Translations under genes and position numbers: made by a program
Notes under the pieces: model-generated
Told to the model about the DNA's origin: nothing
The model's database searches: none
Seen by the model: the letters and a program-made list of their open reading frames with translations, nothing else
Origin: Algoriphagus locisalis
GTDB taxonomy: Bacteria > Bacteroidota > Bacteroidia > Cytophagales > Cyclobacteriaceae
DNA: 64,000 nt
NCBI RefSeq assembly: GCF_900116615.1
Contig: NZ_FPBF01000001.1
Location: 288,294-352,293, forward strand
Direction: 5' to 3'
Shown here: one piece after another, positions 17,145 to 25,340 of the stretch
Layout: each line of letters opens with the position of its first letter
Position numbering within the stretch: position 1 is the stretch's first letter

Positions 17145-17475
17145 AGAGAAGAAATTCTTATTGGATATTTCCATTTCAATAGAATCTATAGAGACTTATC
17201 TTGGTGAAAAAAGAGACTTTAAAGAATATCAGAATAAAAAAATACTTCGTAGAGCCGTGGAGCGGGAATTGGAGATTATTGGTGAAGCAACAAACAGATT
17301 GCTCAAAATCAATCCAGGCTTCCCTATAGCAGAGGCTCGAAGAATAGTAAACCTTCGAAACTGGGTGATTCATTCTTACGATTCAGTTGACTCCATTATA
17401 ATCTGGGGAATTCTGCACAAAGATTTGCCATTGTTAAAAAAGCAGGTGAATGAATTATTGGAGAGGGACAAATGA
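17134..17475 (+). CDS. hepT: HepT-like HEPN ribonuclease toxin
   Basis: The 113-residue all-alpha protein carries the HEPN motif R-x4-H-x-Y as RNWVIHSY (Arg75, His80, Tyr82), preceded by AVERELEIIGEATNRLL, a typical HepT (DUF86) stretch. HepT toxins are RNases neutralised by AMPylation of the motif tyrosine. It overlaps the MNT gene in the usual way, though here the antitoxin gene comes first. Length is normal for the family. Confidence 0.88.
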   Translation: MQLEEKKFLLDISISIESIETYLGEKRDFKEYQNKKILRRAVERELEIIGEATNRLLKINPGFPIAEARRIVNLRNWVIHSYDSVDSIIIWGILHKDLPLLKKQVNELLERDK

Positions 17476-17967
17476 ACAGTGACTTCGCCAACTCCCCCTT
17501 TACCTTTAGGATTCTTTTGGAAATCAGCAATAGTCAAAGGGGGCAAGGGGGATTTACAATGAAAAAGTAGCAAGTAATAAGTAGCAAGTATCAGGTATCA
17601 AGTAGCAAGACGGTATGCTAAGGAATTAAAGTGCCAACGGCACACCCAGTATCAGCCCTGAATACAGCAACGCGAAATTCAGGTATTAGAATAAAGAGAA
17701 CTCTACCAGAGTGCCAAAGGCACGATCAGTAAAACCCTTTAACCACAAAGTACACAAAGAGCACAAAGTCCCAGACTGCCAACTAACAATCAACAATTCC
17801 TGGTTTTTACCACTAAGCCCATTCTCCCCTTTAGGGGTCGGGGGTACAACCCGCCAACAGCCATCAGCCAACCGCCAACCGAAAACTGCTATAAATTTTA
17901 CTACCGCAAACTAAATAAATTACATGTCGTTTGCTTTATTGAAGCTAAATTCAAACTATCCCAAATT
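17476..17967. repeat. Repeat blocks R1 (copy 2) and R2 (copy 2)
   Basis: R1 copy at 17483-17555, a GTAGCAA-type heptamer run at about 17571-17607, and R2 copy at 17608-17850, followed by CCAACAG/CCATCAG/CCAACCG heptamers to about 17885. The order matches that after the vapC gene. The last ~80 bp before 17968 may carry a promoter. The ATG-started frames in R2 on both strands are repeat-derived and not taken as genes. Confidence 0.88.
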
Positions 17968-18186
17968 ATGAGCAATAAAGAAATTTCAGCTAGGGAACTT
18001 ATTAATGCCCAAAATAGAGCAACTCAAAAGGCTAAAAAACTAATTAGAGTTCTTGGGCTGGAAGATATAGTGGTAAGGAATAATAAAGTGATCCAAATTA
18101 GTCCAAATGGAGAAGAAGCGACAATAAAGGAATCTCAATATAAAAGTAAGAAAGTCAGTAAAGGTACATTTACACTTAAAAAGTGA
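17968..18186 (+). CDS. Small protein paired with zeta-like kinase, probable antitoxin
   Basis: The 72-residue basic protein (SARELINAQNRATQKAKKL, then NGEEATIKESQYKSKKVSKG) ends 4 bp into the kinase gene. Size, basic character and translational coupling suggest an antitoxin or accessory protein. It does not look like classical epsilon antitoxin, so the function is inferred only from its neighbour. Confidence 0.6.
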   Translation: MSNKEISARELINAQNRATQKAKKLIRVLGLEDIVVRNNKVIQISPNGEEATIKESQYKSKKVSKGTFTLKK

Positions 18187-18923
18187 GTTCAACTACAAAA
18201 TTTAGACTTTTTGCTGGGCCAAACGGAAGTGGTAAATCTACACTGATTAGTGAGATCAAGCAGTCATTTAATTTTGGAGTCTTCATTAATGCGGATTTGA
18301 TAGAGTATGAGTTGGACAAAAAGAAGTATATAGAACTGACGTCAATTTTTGGCAATAATTCGTTGAAAGAAAGTGATTGGAAAGATTTTTTTGATAATTA
18401 TAAAGATGAGGATAGTAGGGCAATTCAATTGAATCCGGGCATAGTGGCAATCCAAGAGGGGGTTCTGATTTGCAGAACGAAAATTGATAGCTATGTAGCT
18501 TCTATAATTGCTTCATTTTTCCGATATGAATTAGTTAAAAAAGGGACATCTTTTTCTTTTGAAACAGTTATGTCCCACTCAACTAAGGTTGATTTTTTGA
18601 AAAAGTTAAAACTTGCAGGATACAAGACTTATCTATATTTCATTTGTACCGACGATCCAAAGATCAATGTGCAACGTGTTGTTAATAGAAAGGCTATGGG
18701 TGGGCATGATGTACCTCATCACTTGATTGAAAGCCGCTATTTTCGATCATTGGAACAACTCCACTCAGCATTTATGATAGCAGATCGAGCTTTTGTGATA
18801 GACAGCTCCAACCGAAACCGAAACTTGATTTTGGAGAAAAGTGGCCAACGAGTTACAGTGCATTCAGAGACAATTCCTGGCTGGGTAGATGAATATTTGC
18901 TTTCCAAATTAGAGTTAGAATAA
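18183..18923 (+). CDS. Zeta-toxin-like P-loop kinase
   Basis: The 246-residue protein starts with GTG overlapping the upstream stop (GTGA). It has a Walker A AGPNGSGKST (about 11-20), FINADLIEYEL (the Asn-Ala-Asp of zeta kinases), SFETVMSH and a KLKLAGYKTYLYFI strand. It then has RVVNRKAMGGHDVP and IESRYFRSLEQL, all shared with the zeta/AAA family that phosphorylates UDP-GlcNAc or other small molecules. Substrate is unknown. It forms a two-gene unit with the small protein before it. Confidence 0.8.
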   Translation: MSSTTKFRLFAGPNGSGKSTLISEIKQSFNFGVFINADLIEYELDKKKYIELTSIFGNNSLKESDWKDFFDNYKDEDSRAIQLNPGIVAIQEGVLICRTKIDSYVASIIASFFRYELVKKGTSFSFETVMSHSTKVDFLKKLKLAGYKTYLYFICTDDPKINVQRVVNRKAMGGHDVPHHLIESRYFRSLEQLHSAFMIADRAFVIDSSNRNRNLILEKSGQRVTVHSETIPGWVDEYLLSKLELE

Positions 18924-19537
18924 AACAAAACAGCGATTTATTTAAAGATTCAGGCGACTAAAACCCCTCGTTGTCTTGCTTCTCCTGAAGCTGGACTGGA
19001 TTAGAAGATAGTTAGAAGGAGCAAGTAGCAAGTATCAAGTAGCAAGACCGTATGCCAAGGAACTAAAGTGCCAAAGGCACGATCAGTAAAACCCTTTAAC
19101 CACAAAGTACACAAAGAGCACAAAGTCCCAGACTGCCAACTAACAATCAACAATTCCTGGTTTTTACCACTAAGCCCATTCTCCCCTTTAGGGGTCGGGG
19201 GTCACACCCCGCATCGGACATCCGGCACCGGACAATGTCTTTTGGAAAATCAGCAATAATCAAAGGGGGCTAGGGGGATTTACAATGAAATAGTAGCAAG
19301 TATCAGGTATCAAGTATCAAGTATCAAGAGCCAAGAATCAAGAGCCAAGAATCAAGAGCCAAGAAACAAGCAGACAACCGTCAACAGCCAACTGCCAACT
19401 GCCAACCGCCAGTAGTAGTAGCAAGTATCAAGAAGCAAAACAACAAACACCCCGCATCGGACATCCGGCAACTCCCGATAGCTATCGGGACTATCGGGAC
19501 CAACCTCCAACTTCCAACCTCCAACTTCCTATCTAAT
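18924..19537. repeat. R2 copy 3 with internal deletion, partial R1, long heptamer arrays
   Basis: R2 copy 3 (19044-19215) is nearly identical to copy 2 but lacks the part between its two GTGCC boxes, as expected from recombination between them. A partial R1 lies at 19239-19281. Heptamers AGTATCA, AAGAGCC, AAGAATC run from about 19291 to 19370, then CCAACTG units to about 19412. CCCGATAGCTATCGGG is at about 19464-19479. CCAACCT/CCAACTT units (about 19500-19530) end just before the TTG at 19538. Confidence 0.88.
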
Positions 19538-20968
19538 TTGCGCAACCTCTTCCTCATAGCCCTTCTCACCCTGATAGTTTTCTTCCAGATCAATGGAGAG
19601 AAAATCCCTGTCAATGAAGGCACGCTAGGAAATGGGGTATTCTATAGAGATGTGGGTAGATTCTTCCTGGATGATATAGAGAATGCAGGCTACAACCTGG
19701 TCCAACTCACCAGAATCCTTCCCTTCGCCCTGCTCAACCTATCCTTTTCTACCTTCCATATAGTCAAGGACAACCAGGGTTTACAAAACGGCATGATCAT
19801 CTGGCAGGTAATCTACTTAGCCATAGCAGTCTATTGGTACTTTCGGATCAGCAAAAAACTCAGGCTCAAAGTAGCCCAGACCACCCTTGGTTTTATCCTC
19901 CTGTTTTTCAACTATGCCTGGCTCAAATCCGTCTGGTACCAGCCTTTTACCCCAGACCTGATGGCCTTCGCCCTGGGCATGGGACAGGTGAATTACTTCC
20001 TACGCTATGAGAAGTTCAAACTGGGCATGGTATCCATACTGGGGATATTTGTATCTCCACTATTGCTGATTTCTGGGCTGCTCATGCTGTTTCTGCCGGG
20101 AGAGAAGCTTCCCGTCTATGAAGGACAACGGCCCAAATCAGGTTTCCCCGTGCTGCTCTCTCTCATCTCCATGATAGCAGTGGGCATAGCCGGCTGGTTT
20201 ATCTGGAACTGGTCCTCCGATCCACTCCTGGATCAGCTCATGCATGGCTTAGCCATACTTACCTTTCCGCTTATTATCATATTTCTGGCAGTGAAAAACA
20301 GCATAGACTGGGAGGCAGCCTTAGATCAATTAAAGAAAAGAACCAAAGCCGACCGCCTGAGCAAGGGCCTGATGGGATTTGTAGGAATTCTACTGATACT
20401 GGTAATGCTTTCGGGAAGCAACAGCGAACTGGGGATTTTCTCCTTTATCAGGGAAACAGGCAATGGAGCTTTCCGCTTCCCCGCAGATTTCCTGATTTCC
20501 ACCGCCCTGCACTGGGGATTGTTGATGCTCTTTGTACTGGTCTATCTGCTCCGGTTTATACAGGAAATGGGCAAGATGGGCTGGTCGGTGTGCATCATTA
20601 CCCTGCTTACCCTTGTCCTGCTGCCATTTCTCAGCCCCGGCACCTTGGCCGCTTGGATACCTATCTCAGGAGTCATTCTGATCAAAGCCCTCAGAAGGTA
20701 CAGATGGACCAAAAAAGACCTGATTCTAGATGGAGGTATAGCGTTGCTCATCTCCCTGGCCTGGCTTAGCCTCAACACAGATACGTTGATCAGCTACCTA
20801 AGTACCAGAGACCCAGAACTGCTTTCCAACTTCGGCGTACAGAGATGGGCCATGCACCAGCCTGACCTGATTTCATTTACAGGGTTACTGCTTGCAGGGC
20901 TGCTGCTAAGCCTACTTACAGCGGGCTTTGTGCTCAGGAGAAAGAAGTATCAACGGGTAATGAATTGA
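19538..20968 (+). CDS. Multi-pass membrane protein of the glycan locus
   Basis: The 476-residue protein has about 11-12 hydrophobic segments through its whole length. The first outside loop has NGEKIPVNEGTLGNGVFYRDVGRFFLDDIE, with an acidic cluster (DD), again reminiscent of GT-C transferases or polymerases. No family was recognised with certainty. The start is TTG (MRNLFLIALL) directly after a CCAACTT heptamer array; no in-frame ATG precedes it. Base composition is higher in G+C than the genes at 26-30 kb. A role in glycan transfer or polymerisation is inferred from its position. Confidence 0.6.
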   Translation: MRNLFLIALLTLIVFFQINGEKIPVNEGTLGNGVFYRDVGRFFLDDIENAGYNLVQLTRILPFALLNLSFSTFHIVKDNQGLQNGMIIWQVIYLAIAVYWYFRISKKLRLKVAQTTLGFILLFFNYAWLKSVWYQPFTPDLMAFALGMGQVNYFLRYEKFKLGMVSILGIFVSPLLLISGLLMLFLPGEKLPVYEGQRPKSGFPVLLSLISMIAVGIAGWFIWNWSSDPLLDQLMHGLAILTFPLIIIFLAVKNSIDWEAALDQLKKRTKADRLSKGLMGFVGILLILVMLSGSNSELGIFSFIRETGNGAFRFPADFLISTALHWGLLMLFVLVYLLRFIQEMGKMGWSVCIITLLTLVLLPFLSPGTLAAWIPISGVILIKALRRYRWTKKDLILDGGIALLISLAWLSLNTDTLISYLSTRDPELLSNFGVQRWAMHQPDLISFTGLLLAGLLLSLLTAGFVLRRKKYQRVMN

Positions 20969-20979
20969 TGTTGACTTTA

Positions 20980-21510
20980 CACGGTCATTTCGACCCTTCC
21001 CTCAGTCATTTCGACGACCAAAGGGAGGAGAAATCTCAAACCCAAGCAATGAGGAACCAACAGAGATTTCTCTGTTCCCGAAAAATCGGGACTGGCAGTT
21101 CCTCCTTCGAAATGACCCGACGTTTCAGTCATTTCGACCAGCGGGAGAAATCTCAACCTAGTAGTGCAGAAGTAACAGAGATTTCTCAGTCGGTCTGCGT
21201 GATGTGTAAAACAAACAAGTTGATAACCTCCTTCGAAATGACCCGGAGACTTAGTCATTTCGACCAGCGGGAGAAATCTCCAACCAAAGCAATAAAGAAC
21301 CAACAAAGACTTCTCTCTCCACAAGCTCCGTTCGCCTGCCTGCCGTAGGCATGGAAATGACCCGACGTTTCAGTCATTTCGACCAAAGGGAGAAATCTCA
21401 ACCTAATAGTGCAGATCCACCAGAGATTTCTCTCTCCGCAAGCTCCGTTCGAAATGACCGGAATTACAGTCACCTCGACGACCAACGGGAGGAGAGGTCT
21501 CTTATTAAAT
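20980..21510. repeat. Dense cluster of GTCATTTCGACC palindromes, left part
   Basis: Head half-sites (AGTCATTTCGAC, then GGGAGAAATCTC) occur near 20983, 21003, 21127, 21253, 21371 and, diverged, 21469. Matching tails (GAGATTTCTC, then TTCGAAATGACC) occur near 21062-21118, 21178-21245, 21308-21362 and 21423-21460. Each head and tail pair is an imperfect inverted repeat of about 95-125 bp. Open frames here on both strands are repeat-derived. Confidence 0.9.
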
Positions 21511-21515
21511 AGTCC

Positions 21516-21800
21516 ATGTTCGTCTATATCCTCACCAATAAGACCAAGTCAACACTTTACATAGGTGTGACAAATGATCTTCAACGAAGACTGTATGAAC
21601 ATATAAATGGCCTTGGCAACCCTAATTCATTCACCTCAAAATACAAATGCCACTATCTGGTGTATTTTGAAGAATACGCTACACCCAAAGAGGCCATTGC
21701 TAGGGAGAAAGAACTTAAAAAATGGAGGCGAGAAAAGAAGAACAAATTAATTGAGATTGAGAATCCAAATTGGGAGTTTTTGAATAGTGAAATTGAGTGA
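21516..21800 (+). CDS. Small GIY-YIG nuclease domain protein
   Basis: The 94-residue single-domain protein has YILTNKTKSTLYIGVTNDLQ (a GIY-YIG variant, Tyr4 and Tyr15-Ile-Gly), then RRLYEH with the catalytic-type Arg, and EAIAREKELKKWRREKKNKLI with the conserved Glu region. It belongs to the UPF0213/YhbQ-like group. It stands alone, flanked on both sides by the densest palindrome cluster in the window, with the first half-site about 35 bp before its ATG and another about 12 bp after its stop. It may act on these palindromes (inference), as RAYT transposases act on REPs, but it could also be a DNA-repair protein. Confidence 0.85.
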   Translation: MFVYILTNKTKSTLYIGVTNDLQRRLYEHINGLGNPNSFTSKYKCHYLVYFEEYATPKEAIAREKELKKWRREKKNKLIEIENPNWEFLNSEIE

Positions 21801-22430
21801 AAGATATTCCGTTATTTCGACTTCTCCCACGTCATTTCGACTTCTCTCACGTCATTTCGACCAACGGGAGAAATCTCTTACTCTAGTATCGTGGAACCAA
21901 CAGAGATCTCTCAGTTCCCGAAAAATCGGGACTGGCAGTTCCTCCTTCGAAATGACCCGAAAACACCGTCATTTCGACCAACGGGAGAAATCTCAACCCT
22001 AGTATTGCAGAAGTAACAGAGATTTCTCAGTCGGTCTGCGTGATGTGTAAAACAAACAAGTTGATATCCTCCTTCGAAATGACCCGACGCTCAGTCATTT
22101 CGACGACCAAAGGGAGGAGAAATCTCAACCCAAGCAATGAGGAACCAACAGAGATTTCTCAGTCGGTCTGCGTGATGTGTAAAACAAACAAGTTGATAAC
22201 CTCCTTCGAAATGACCCGAAAACACCGTCATTTCGACCAGAGGGAGAAATCTCCAACCCAAATAATGAAAAAACCAACAGAGATTTCTCAGTTCCCGAAA
22301 AATCGGGACTGGCAGTTCCTCCTTCGAAATGACCCGACGCTCAGTCATTTCGACGACCAAAAGGATAGCTTGTCCGCCGCGGAGGAAGAAATCTCAACCC
22401 AATAATGCAACAACTTATCACTAAGCTTTA
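21801..22430. repeat. Dense cluster of GTCATTTCGACC palindromes, right part
   Basis: Heads lie near 21812 (diverged), 21832, 21850, 21968, 22093, 22228 and 22343. Tails lie near 21904-21958, 22018-22085, 22150-22215 and 22279-22335. Two tail types alternate: one with CCCGAAAAATCGGGACTGGC and one with GTCGGTCTGCGTGATGTGT. Both types also occur left of the GIY-YIG gene, so units were copied across it. A GTCCGCCGCGGAGGA palindrome interrupts the last head. No other gene. Confidence 0.9.
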
Positions 22431-23399
22431 ATGAAAAAATTCATAACCAAAATCCTTGGTTTTGGATTTTTAATATTGCTACTATTCCTGACAACTTTAG
22501 CAGCCACTGAAATAGAAACAATAGCAGATTTATTACCTAATAAAATTTCCTTGAAGAAAGGAACTACCAGCCATCAATGGACCAGACAAGGAGAAGCAGA
22601 CAGCACTCAGAATATAGACGTTCTTATAGTAGGCTCCTCCTTGGCTCAAAGTATAGACATTAGAAGATTTCAGAAATTCAAGTTAAGAGCTTTCAACCTT
22701 GCTTCAGGATCTCAGTCCCCTATACAGACCCGCTATCTTTTTGATAGATACCTTGATTCATTTAATCCGAAACTGGTGATATGGGATGTTCATCCTTACG
22801 TATTTGCAAATAGGGGGGTCGAATCTACAGTTGATTTGATCATCAACTGTCATGATTGTGGAGGTATGATATCCATGCTTTTCCAGACAAAAAGTGACCT
22901 TGCCTGGAATACCTATATCAAACGAATGATGCTAAAGCCATTCGAGGATCAGGAGTTTACCTTTCCAAGAGAATCAGAAATCAGCAAATACTATTTCGGG
23001 GGCTTTATGGAAGTCTATGTAGATGCACCTGAATCCCCTGCGACAATAGACAGTTTTGGTTATGAGGGCTTGCAGGTGCAAAAAGAAATATTTGAGTCTG
23101 AGCTCAAAGAATTGAAAAAGAGATCAATTCCTGTACTGCTTGTTTACTCACCCAAATCAGATGGATTTATCCAGAATTTTCAGAACCAACAAGAATGGTT
23201 TGATTACTATGAATCCATTGTCAATCAAGGTTTGGCCGAGGATTTTCTCAATTTCAATGAGATATTCGCCGGGCAACAGATTAGTGCTGCTAATTTCTAT
23301 GACATAGCACATTTGACTCACGAGGGAGCAGAAGGATATAATAAGGTTCTGATCCCTTCTCTTTCAGCCAGATTGGAAGAACTAAAGCAATCGGATTGA
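22431..23399 (+). CDS. SGNH-like protein, predicted partner of MBOAT O-acyltransferase
   Basis: The 322-residue protein has one N-terminal membrane anchor (about 8-28) and a periplasmic domain with a Ser block I, IVGSSLAQS (Gly68-Ser-Ser70). A C-terminal Asp/His block, DIAHLTHEG (Asp291, His294), completes the pattern of DltD/AlgJ-like SGNH proteins. Such proteins pass an acyl group, delivered by an MBOAT protein, to the glycan. An MBOAT gene follows at 23709. Two further SGNH-like genes lie downstream but are only distantly alike. Confidence 0.75.
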   Translation: MKKFITKILGFGFLILLLFLTTLAATEIETIADLLPNKISLKKGTTSHQWTRQGEADSTQNIDVLIVGSSLAQSIDIRRFQKFKLRAFNLASGSQSPIQTRYLFDRYLDSFNPKLVIWDVHPYVFANRGVESTVDLIINCHDCGGMISMLFQTKSDLAWNTYIKRMMLKPFEDQEFTFPRESEISKYYFGGFMEVYVDAPESPATIDSFGYEGLQVQKEIFESELKELKKRSIPVLLVYSPKSDGFIQNFQNQQEWFDYYESIVNQGLAEDFLNFNEIFAGQQISAANFYDIAHLTHEGAEGYNKVLIPSLSARLEELKQSD

Positions 23400-23708
23400 A
23401 CCAAAGCTCACGAAGCATAAAACAGTAGTATCATTTGACACTAAAGAATGAGCCCTTCATTTCGAGCTACCGGATTCGACCCTTCACTCAGTCATTTCAA
23501 CCTTTGTCTTAGTCATTTCGACCAACGGGAGAAATCTCAAACCCAAGTAATGTAGAACCAACAGAGATTTCTCAGTTCCCGAAAAATCGGGACTGGCAGT
23601 TCCTCCTTCGAAATGACCCGACATTATAGTCATTTCGACGACCAACGGGAGGAGAAATCTCAAACCGCCAACCGCCAACCGCCAACCTATAACCGCTAAC
23701 CGCCAAAA
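23400..23708. repeat. GTCATTTCGACC palindromes and CCAACCG heptamers before MBOAT gene
   Basis: A head is at about 23513-23540, a CCCGAAAAATCGGGACTGGC-type tail is at 23564-23618, and a further head is at 23629-23660. CCAACCG, CCAACCT, ATAACCG, CTAACCG heptamers fill about 23665-23706 and touch the TTG start at 23709. No gene is seen. Confidence 0.88.
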
Positions 23709-25337
23709 TTGCTCTTCAACTCCTACGAATATCTAATTTTCCTGCCAGTAGTTTTTCTACTCTACTGGTATGTTTTTAGTAAAAATCTAAAAGCCAGAAA
23801 CCTATTCCTTCTTGCTGCCAGCTATCTATTTTATGGCTGGTGGGACTGGAGATTTCTTGGACTGATAGCATTGAGTAGTGCAGTGGATTATTGGTGTGGG
23901 CTTCAGTTGGGACCAGTTACATCGTCCGATAACCGAGTCATTTCAACTGATAGCGTAGTCATTTCGACCAACGGGAGAAATCCCAAAGATAGTAGCATTA
24001 AAGAAAAAGAGATTTCTCCTTCCGCAGGCTCCAGTCGAAATGACCTAAACGCCAAGTCATTTCGATCCGCCGCGGTGGAAGAAATCTCAAAGTCTAAAAT
24101 CTTCAGTCTATTCAATGGACGAAAACTCTACCTAACCATCTCCCTCCTCTTCAACCTCGGCCTCCTCGCTTTCTTCAAGTACTTCAACTTCTTTATAGAA
24201 TCCACAACAGATTTGATCAGCTTCTTAGGCTTCCAACCCAATATCCACACCCTTAATATCATTCTGCCAGTCGGAATCAGCTTTTATACCTTCCAAACGC
24301 TAAGCTATACCATCGATGCCTATAGAGGTAAACTTGAGCCTACCAAAGACCCGATTGCATTTTTTGCTTATGTGAGTTTCTTCCCCCAGTTAGTCGCCGG
24401 GCCTATCGAAAGGGCAAGTAATTTATTGCCTCAGTTCTTTCAGAAAAAAAGCTTTGACTATACCATGGCAATGGATGGGATGAGACAGATCCTTTGGGGT
24501 TTGTTTATGAAAGTAGTAATTGCAGACAACTGTGCGGTATTTGTCAATCAGGCTTTCAATAATCCGGAAAGTCAACTCGCTTCCAATCTGTTAATAGGTG
24601 CCGTGTTCTTTAGCTTTCAGATTTATGGGGACTTCGCCGGTTACTCCAATATCGCCATCGGAACAGGGAAACTCTTCGGCTTTCATCTCATGCAAAACTT
24701 TGCTTTTCCTTATTTCTCTAGGGATATAGCTGAGTTCTGGCGACGTTGGCACATTTCTCTTTCTACCTGGTTTCGGGATTATCTCTATATCCCTCTGGGA
24801 GGTTCAAAGGGAAGCAAATTCCAAAGCCTTAGAAATATCTTGATCATCTTTCTGGTTTCGGGATTCTGGCATGGAGCCAACTGGACATTTATAGCTTGGG
24901 GAGGGATCAACGCGGTACTCTTTATTCCGCTCTTTTGGTTTGGGAAAAATAGGGTTCATTTAGGGATCGTTGCTCAAAACCGTGCTTTCCCAACATTCTA
25001 TGAGCTAGGCCAAGTACTACTGACTTTCTCTGTGACTACTCTGGCTTGGATTTTCTTCAGATCTCCAGATTTAAGTACTGCGGGAACGTATCTCAGTCAG
25101 TTATTTTCTGCCAGTATTCTCACAAAGCCTCAAATGGATATTAGAGTTTATCTTTTTATATGTTGGGTGCTGATTTTTATCATTCTGGAATGGATGGGGA
25201 GGAGAGAGGAATATGCCATTCAAAAGATGGCTTTCAGTAAGCCTGCTTTGATTAGGTATGGCTTGTACTATGGCTTGGTGATGGCAGTATTTCTATTTGC
25301 TCGAAAGGAACAGGAGTTTATCTATTTTCAGTTTTAG
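23709..25337 (+). CDS. MBOAT-family O-acyltransferase (AlgI-like)
   Basis: The 542-residue protein shows the AlgI pattern: MLFNSYEYLIFLPVVFLLYW, SYLFYGWWDWRFL, PVGISFYTFQTLSYTIDAYRG, FFPQLVAGPIERA, EFWRRWHISLSTWFRDYLY and the catalytic SGFWHGANWTF (His388). It should move acyl groups, usually acetyl, across the membrane for glycan O-acylation with SGNH partners encoded on both sides. The start is TTG; the family normally starts exactly at this MLFNS, which supports it. Residues about 75-133 are encoded by palindrome repeats inserted in frame between two family-conserved blocks; the loop is probably cytoplasmic or flexible. Confidence 0.92.
   Translation: MLFNSYEYLIFLPVVFLLYWYVFSKNLKARNLFLLAASYLFYGWWDWRFLGLIALSSAVDYWCGLQLGPVTSSDNRVISTDSVVISTNGRNPKDSSIKEKEISPSAGSSRNDLNAKSFRSAAVEEISKSKIFSLFNGRKLYLTISLLFNLGLLAFFKYFNFFIESTTDLISFLGFQPNIHTLNIILPVGISFYTFQTLSYTIDAYRGKLEPTKDPIAFFAYVSFFPQLVAGPIERASNLLPQFFQKKSFDYTMAMDGMRQILWGLFMKVVIADNCAVFVNQAFNNPESQLASNLLIGAVFFSFQIYGDFAGYSNIAIGTGKLFGFHLMQNFAFPYFSRDIAEFWRRWHISLSTWFRDYLYIPLGGSKGSKFQSLRNILIIFLVSGFWHGANWTFIAWGGINAVLFIPLFWFGKNRVHLGIVAQNRAFPTFYELGQVLLTFSVTTLAWIFFRSPDLSTAGTYLSQLFSASILTKPQMDIRVYLFICWVLIFIILEWMGRREEYAIQKMAFSKPALIRYGLYYGLVMAVFLFARKEQEFIYFQF
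23930..24106. repeat. Palindrome repeats inserted in frame in MBOAT gene
   Basis: Contains GTCATTTCGACCAACGGGAG then AAATCCC, a spacer, GAGATTTCTCCTTCCGCAGG with TCGAAATGACC, and AGTCATTTCGATCCGCCGCG then GTGGAAGAAATCTC. These are the same units as in the intergenic clusters. Translation stays open through all of them. Confidence 0.92.
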
Positions 25338-25340
25338 GAT

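Noticed and set aside
16555..19259. Similar frames starting MPKARSVK at 16555, 17711 and 19068
   Set aside because: All three lie in R2 repeat copies and end in variable flanks; identical starts come from the repeat, not from a gene family.
14860..19290. Integron with toxin-antitoxin cassettes
   Set aside because: Layout is cassette-like but no integrase gene or attC-like folded site was recognised, so it is reported only as a repeat-bounded array.
20965..21348. Open frames of up to 127 residues in the palindrome cluster (also 20977-21324 minus, 21255-21485 minus, 22040-22405 plus, 22091-22360 minus, 23484-23678 minus)
   Set aside because: They are translations of the repeat units (repeated SHFDQREKS/SFEMTR-type peptides) and appear wherever the palindromes do; no family or start context supports them.
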